NCBI GenBank assembly: GCA_013813945.1
Contig: JACCQV010000735.1
Coordinates: forward strand, 1-6,902
DNA length: 6,902 nucleotides
DNA from: Deltaproteobacteria bacterium
Lineage (GTDB): Bacteria > Myxococcota_A > Polyangia > Haliangiales > Haliangiaceae
Direction of reading: 5' to 3'
Shown one piece after another: positions 5,882 through 6,902 of the stretch (position 1 is its first letter; every line of letters starts with the position of its first letter). A program made the translations under genes and the position numbers. Under the pieces are notes generated by a model. The model saw only the letters and a list, made by a program, of their open reading frames with translations, searched no databases and was not told the origin of the DNA.

Positions 5882-6570
5882 CGACCATCTCCGAGCGCTG
5901 GGCCAAGGTCTCCGCCCGGGTCGACGCCGCGTGTCGCCGCGCGAAGCGCAGGCCCGCCGATGTCACGATCGTCGCGGTCTCGAAGACGCACCCCGCATCC
6001 TCCGTGCTCGAGGCTGCCGCGGCGGGTGCGACGGACTTCGGTGAGAACTACGCCCAGGAGCTCGCCGACAAGATCGCCAACGTCGCGATGGCGCCGGACC
6101 TCGGCGCGTTGCGCTGGCACTACATCGGCCGGCTCCAGCGCAACAAGGCCAGATTCGTCGCGGGCCACGTCGCGCTCGTCCACGCGGTCGAGACGGTCGA
6201 GCTCGCCGAGGAGCTGGCGAAGCGCGCTGCGGGCGTGGTCCAGCCGATCCTCCTCGCGGTCAACCTCGCGGGCGAGACCACCAAGGGGGGCGTCACGGCC
6301 GAAGGTGCAGCGACCGCTGCGCGCGCGCTCGCAGCCGTTCCGGGCGTCCGCCTCGACGGTCTCATGACGATGCCGCCGTACTCCGACGATCCGGAGGCCA
6401 GTCGTCCGCAGTTCGAGGCGCTGCGCGATCTCCGCGAGCGGCTGGTCGAGGACCTCGGCCTTCCACTGCCCGTGCTGTCGATGGGGATGTCGGGAGACTT
6501 CGAGGTGGCCATCGAGTGCGGCGCGACCCACGTCCGCGTCGGCACGGCGATCTTCGGCACGCGGTCGTAG
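5878..6570 (+). CDS. yggS: YggS/PROSC-family PLP-binding protein (PLP homeostasis)
   Basis: The 230-residue protein belongs to the single-domain, alanine-racemase-like fold that binds pyridoxal 5'-phosphate without known catalysis and buffers the cell's PLP pool. Motifs are VAVSKTHP (32-39), with Lys36 at the position of the PLP-binding lysine of E. coli YggS, FGENYAQE (54-61), LRWHYIGRLQRNK (78-90), LLAVNLAGETTKGG (125-138), LDGLMTMPP (159-167) and the phosphate-binding end LSMGMSGDFEVAI (200-212) through VRVGTAIFG (219-227). The GTG at 5878 overlaps the maf TGA by four bases and yields the exact family length. A start at 5710 would add 56 residues read out of frame inside maf and is rejected. 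It is the last gene of the plus-strand operon. Confidence 0.95.
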   Translation: MTTISERWAKVSARVDAACRRAKRRPADVTIVAVSKTHPASSVLEAAAAGATDFGENYAQELADKIANVAMAPDLGALRWHYIGRLQRNKARFVAGHVALVHAVETVELAEELAKRAAGVVQPILLAVNLAGETTKGGVTAEGAATAARALAAVPGVRLDGLMTMPPYSDDPEASRPQFEALRDLRERLVEDLGLPLPVLSMGMSGDFEVAIECGATHVRVGTAIFGTRS

Positions 6571-6590
6571 TCGGGTGGCGAAGCCGAACT

Positions 6591-6602
6591 GAGCTGCAGC
6601 TC
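6591..6602. other. 12-bp perfect palindrome between convergent genes
   Basis: GAGCTGCAGCTC is its own reverse complement and lies in the 45-bp gap between the convergent yggS and right-edge genes. A GGC-GAA-GCC mini-hairpin precedes it at 6577-6585. The palindrome has no loop and no T-tract follows, so a terminator role is only possible. Confidence 0.2.
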
Positions 6603-6615
6603 CGCGGCGCGTGAA

Positions 6616-6902
6616 CTATCTGGCGACGGTCGTGAAGTTTCGTTCGTTGTCGAGAGTGACGATCAGGCTGAAGCTGGGCGCGCCGAGCATGCCGGCATCC
6701 CACTCGAGGTCATCTGGAAGATCGAAGCCAAGTTCGAGTGGCTGAATCGCCTCGATCCAGTGGGGGCTGAACGCCGCCGAGAACTGGCCCGAAAGGCTCA
6801 CGTTCTCGAGTAGCGCCCACGCGTCTTGAATCTGAGGGATGTCCGCAACGCCGACTGTGGGGGGCATTCCCGAGGGAACCAGCGATGGTGAAAGGCGTGG
6901 CA
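6616..6902 (-). CDS. hypothetical protein, C-terminal part, runs to the window edge
   Basis: I do not recognise this protein. The frame is open from its TAG stop (6616-6618) to the edge, so the N-terminus may lie outside. An internal ATG at 6867 would give an 83-residue protein starting MPPTVGVADIPQIQDAW, but the only ribosome-like GGGA abuts the ATG and is too close. The sequence looks globular and acidic (PLELGFDLPDDLEWDAG) and ends SLIVTLDNERNFTTVAR, with no signal or membrane segment. Its codons use A or T in third position far more often than the other genes here (ATT, CTT, CCA, GAA), which could mean a recently acquired or weakly selected gene. It is convergent with yggS. Confidence 0.5.
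   Translation of the reverse strand, partial: PRLSPSLVPSGMPPTVGVADIPQIQDAWALLENVSLSGQFSAAFSPHWIEAIQPLELGFDLPDDLEWDAGMLGAPSFSLIVTLDNERNFTTVAR

Noticed and set aside
5692..6531. 279-codon minus-strand frame antisense to maf and yggS
   Set aside because: Both plus-strand genes are identified by family motifs and length; the antisense product has none.

Overview
The window is a high-GC chromosomal segment with strong G/C preference at third codon positions. The gene content points to a Myxococcota-type (formerly deltaproteobacterial) bacterium: an FHA-domain sigma-54 activator without a receiver domain, a lipoprotein with two MopE-type putative metal-binding repeats, and an exported protein with a C-terminal membrane anchor ending in poly-arginine. 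The lineage is inferred from domain types, not from a marker gene.

Layout. Positions 1-295 hold no convincing gene but contain a diverged tandem repeat (period about 77-78 bp) with two triplets of heptamers. A minus-strand block follows: an exported membrane-anchored protein (3827 to 3072), a 190-bp spacer with a strong stem-loop and possible decayed coding sequence, the FHA/sigma-54 activator (2879 to 1377), and an RluA-family pseudouridine synthase (1411 to 296) that overlaps the activator by 35 nt. The exported protein is divergent from a plus-strand block across about 75 bp. The plus block is a lipoprotein (3903-5294), a Maf nucleotide pyrophosphatase (5291-5881) and a YggS-type PLP-binding protein (5878-6570). 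Both of its junctions are 4-nt GTGA overlaps, so it is very probably one translationally coupled operon. At the right edge a minus-strand fragment (6616 to the edge) encodes an unrecognised protein with less biased codons.

How the genes fit together. Maf, YggS and the pseudouridine synthase are housekeeping functions (nucleotide-pool sanitation, PLP homeostasis, RNA modification). The activator suggests a Ser/Thr-kinase input to sigma-54 transcription; its targets cannot be read from this window. The lipoprotein and the divergent EF-hand-bearing protein are both envelope proteins with predicted cation-binding loops and share one short divergent control region. I see no defence system, CRISPR array, transposase, tRNA or rRNA. 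The least explained material is the repeat region at the left end, the lipoprotein's unassigned domains, and the spacer at 2880-3071.
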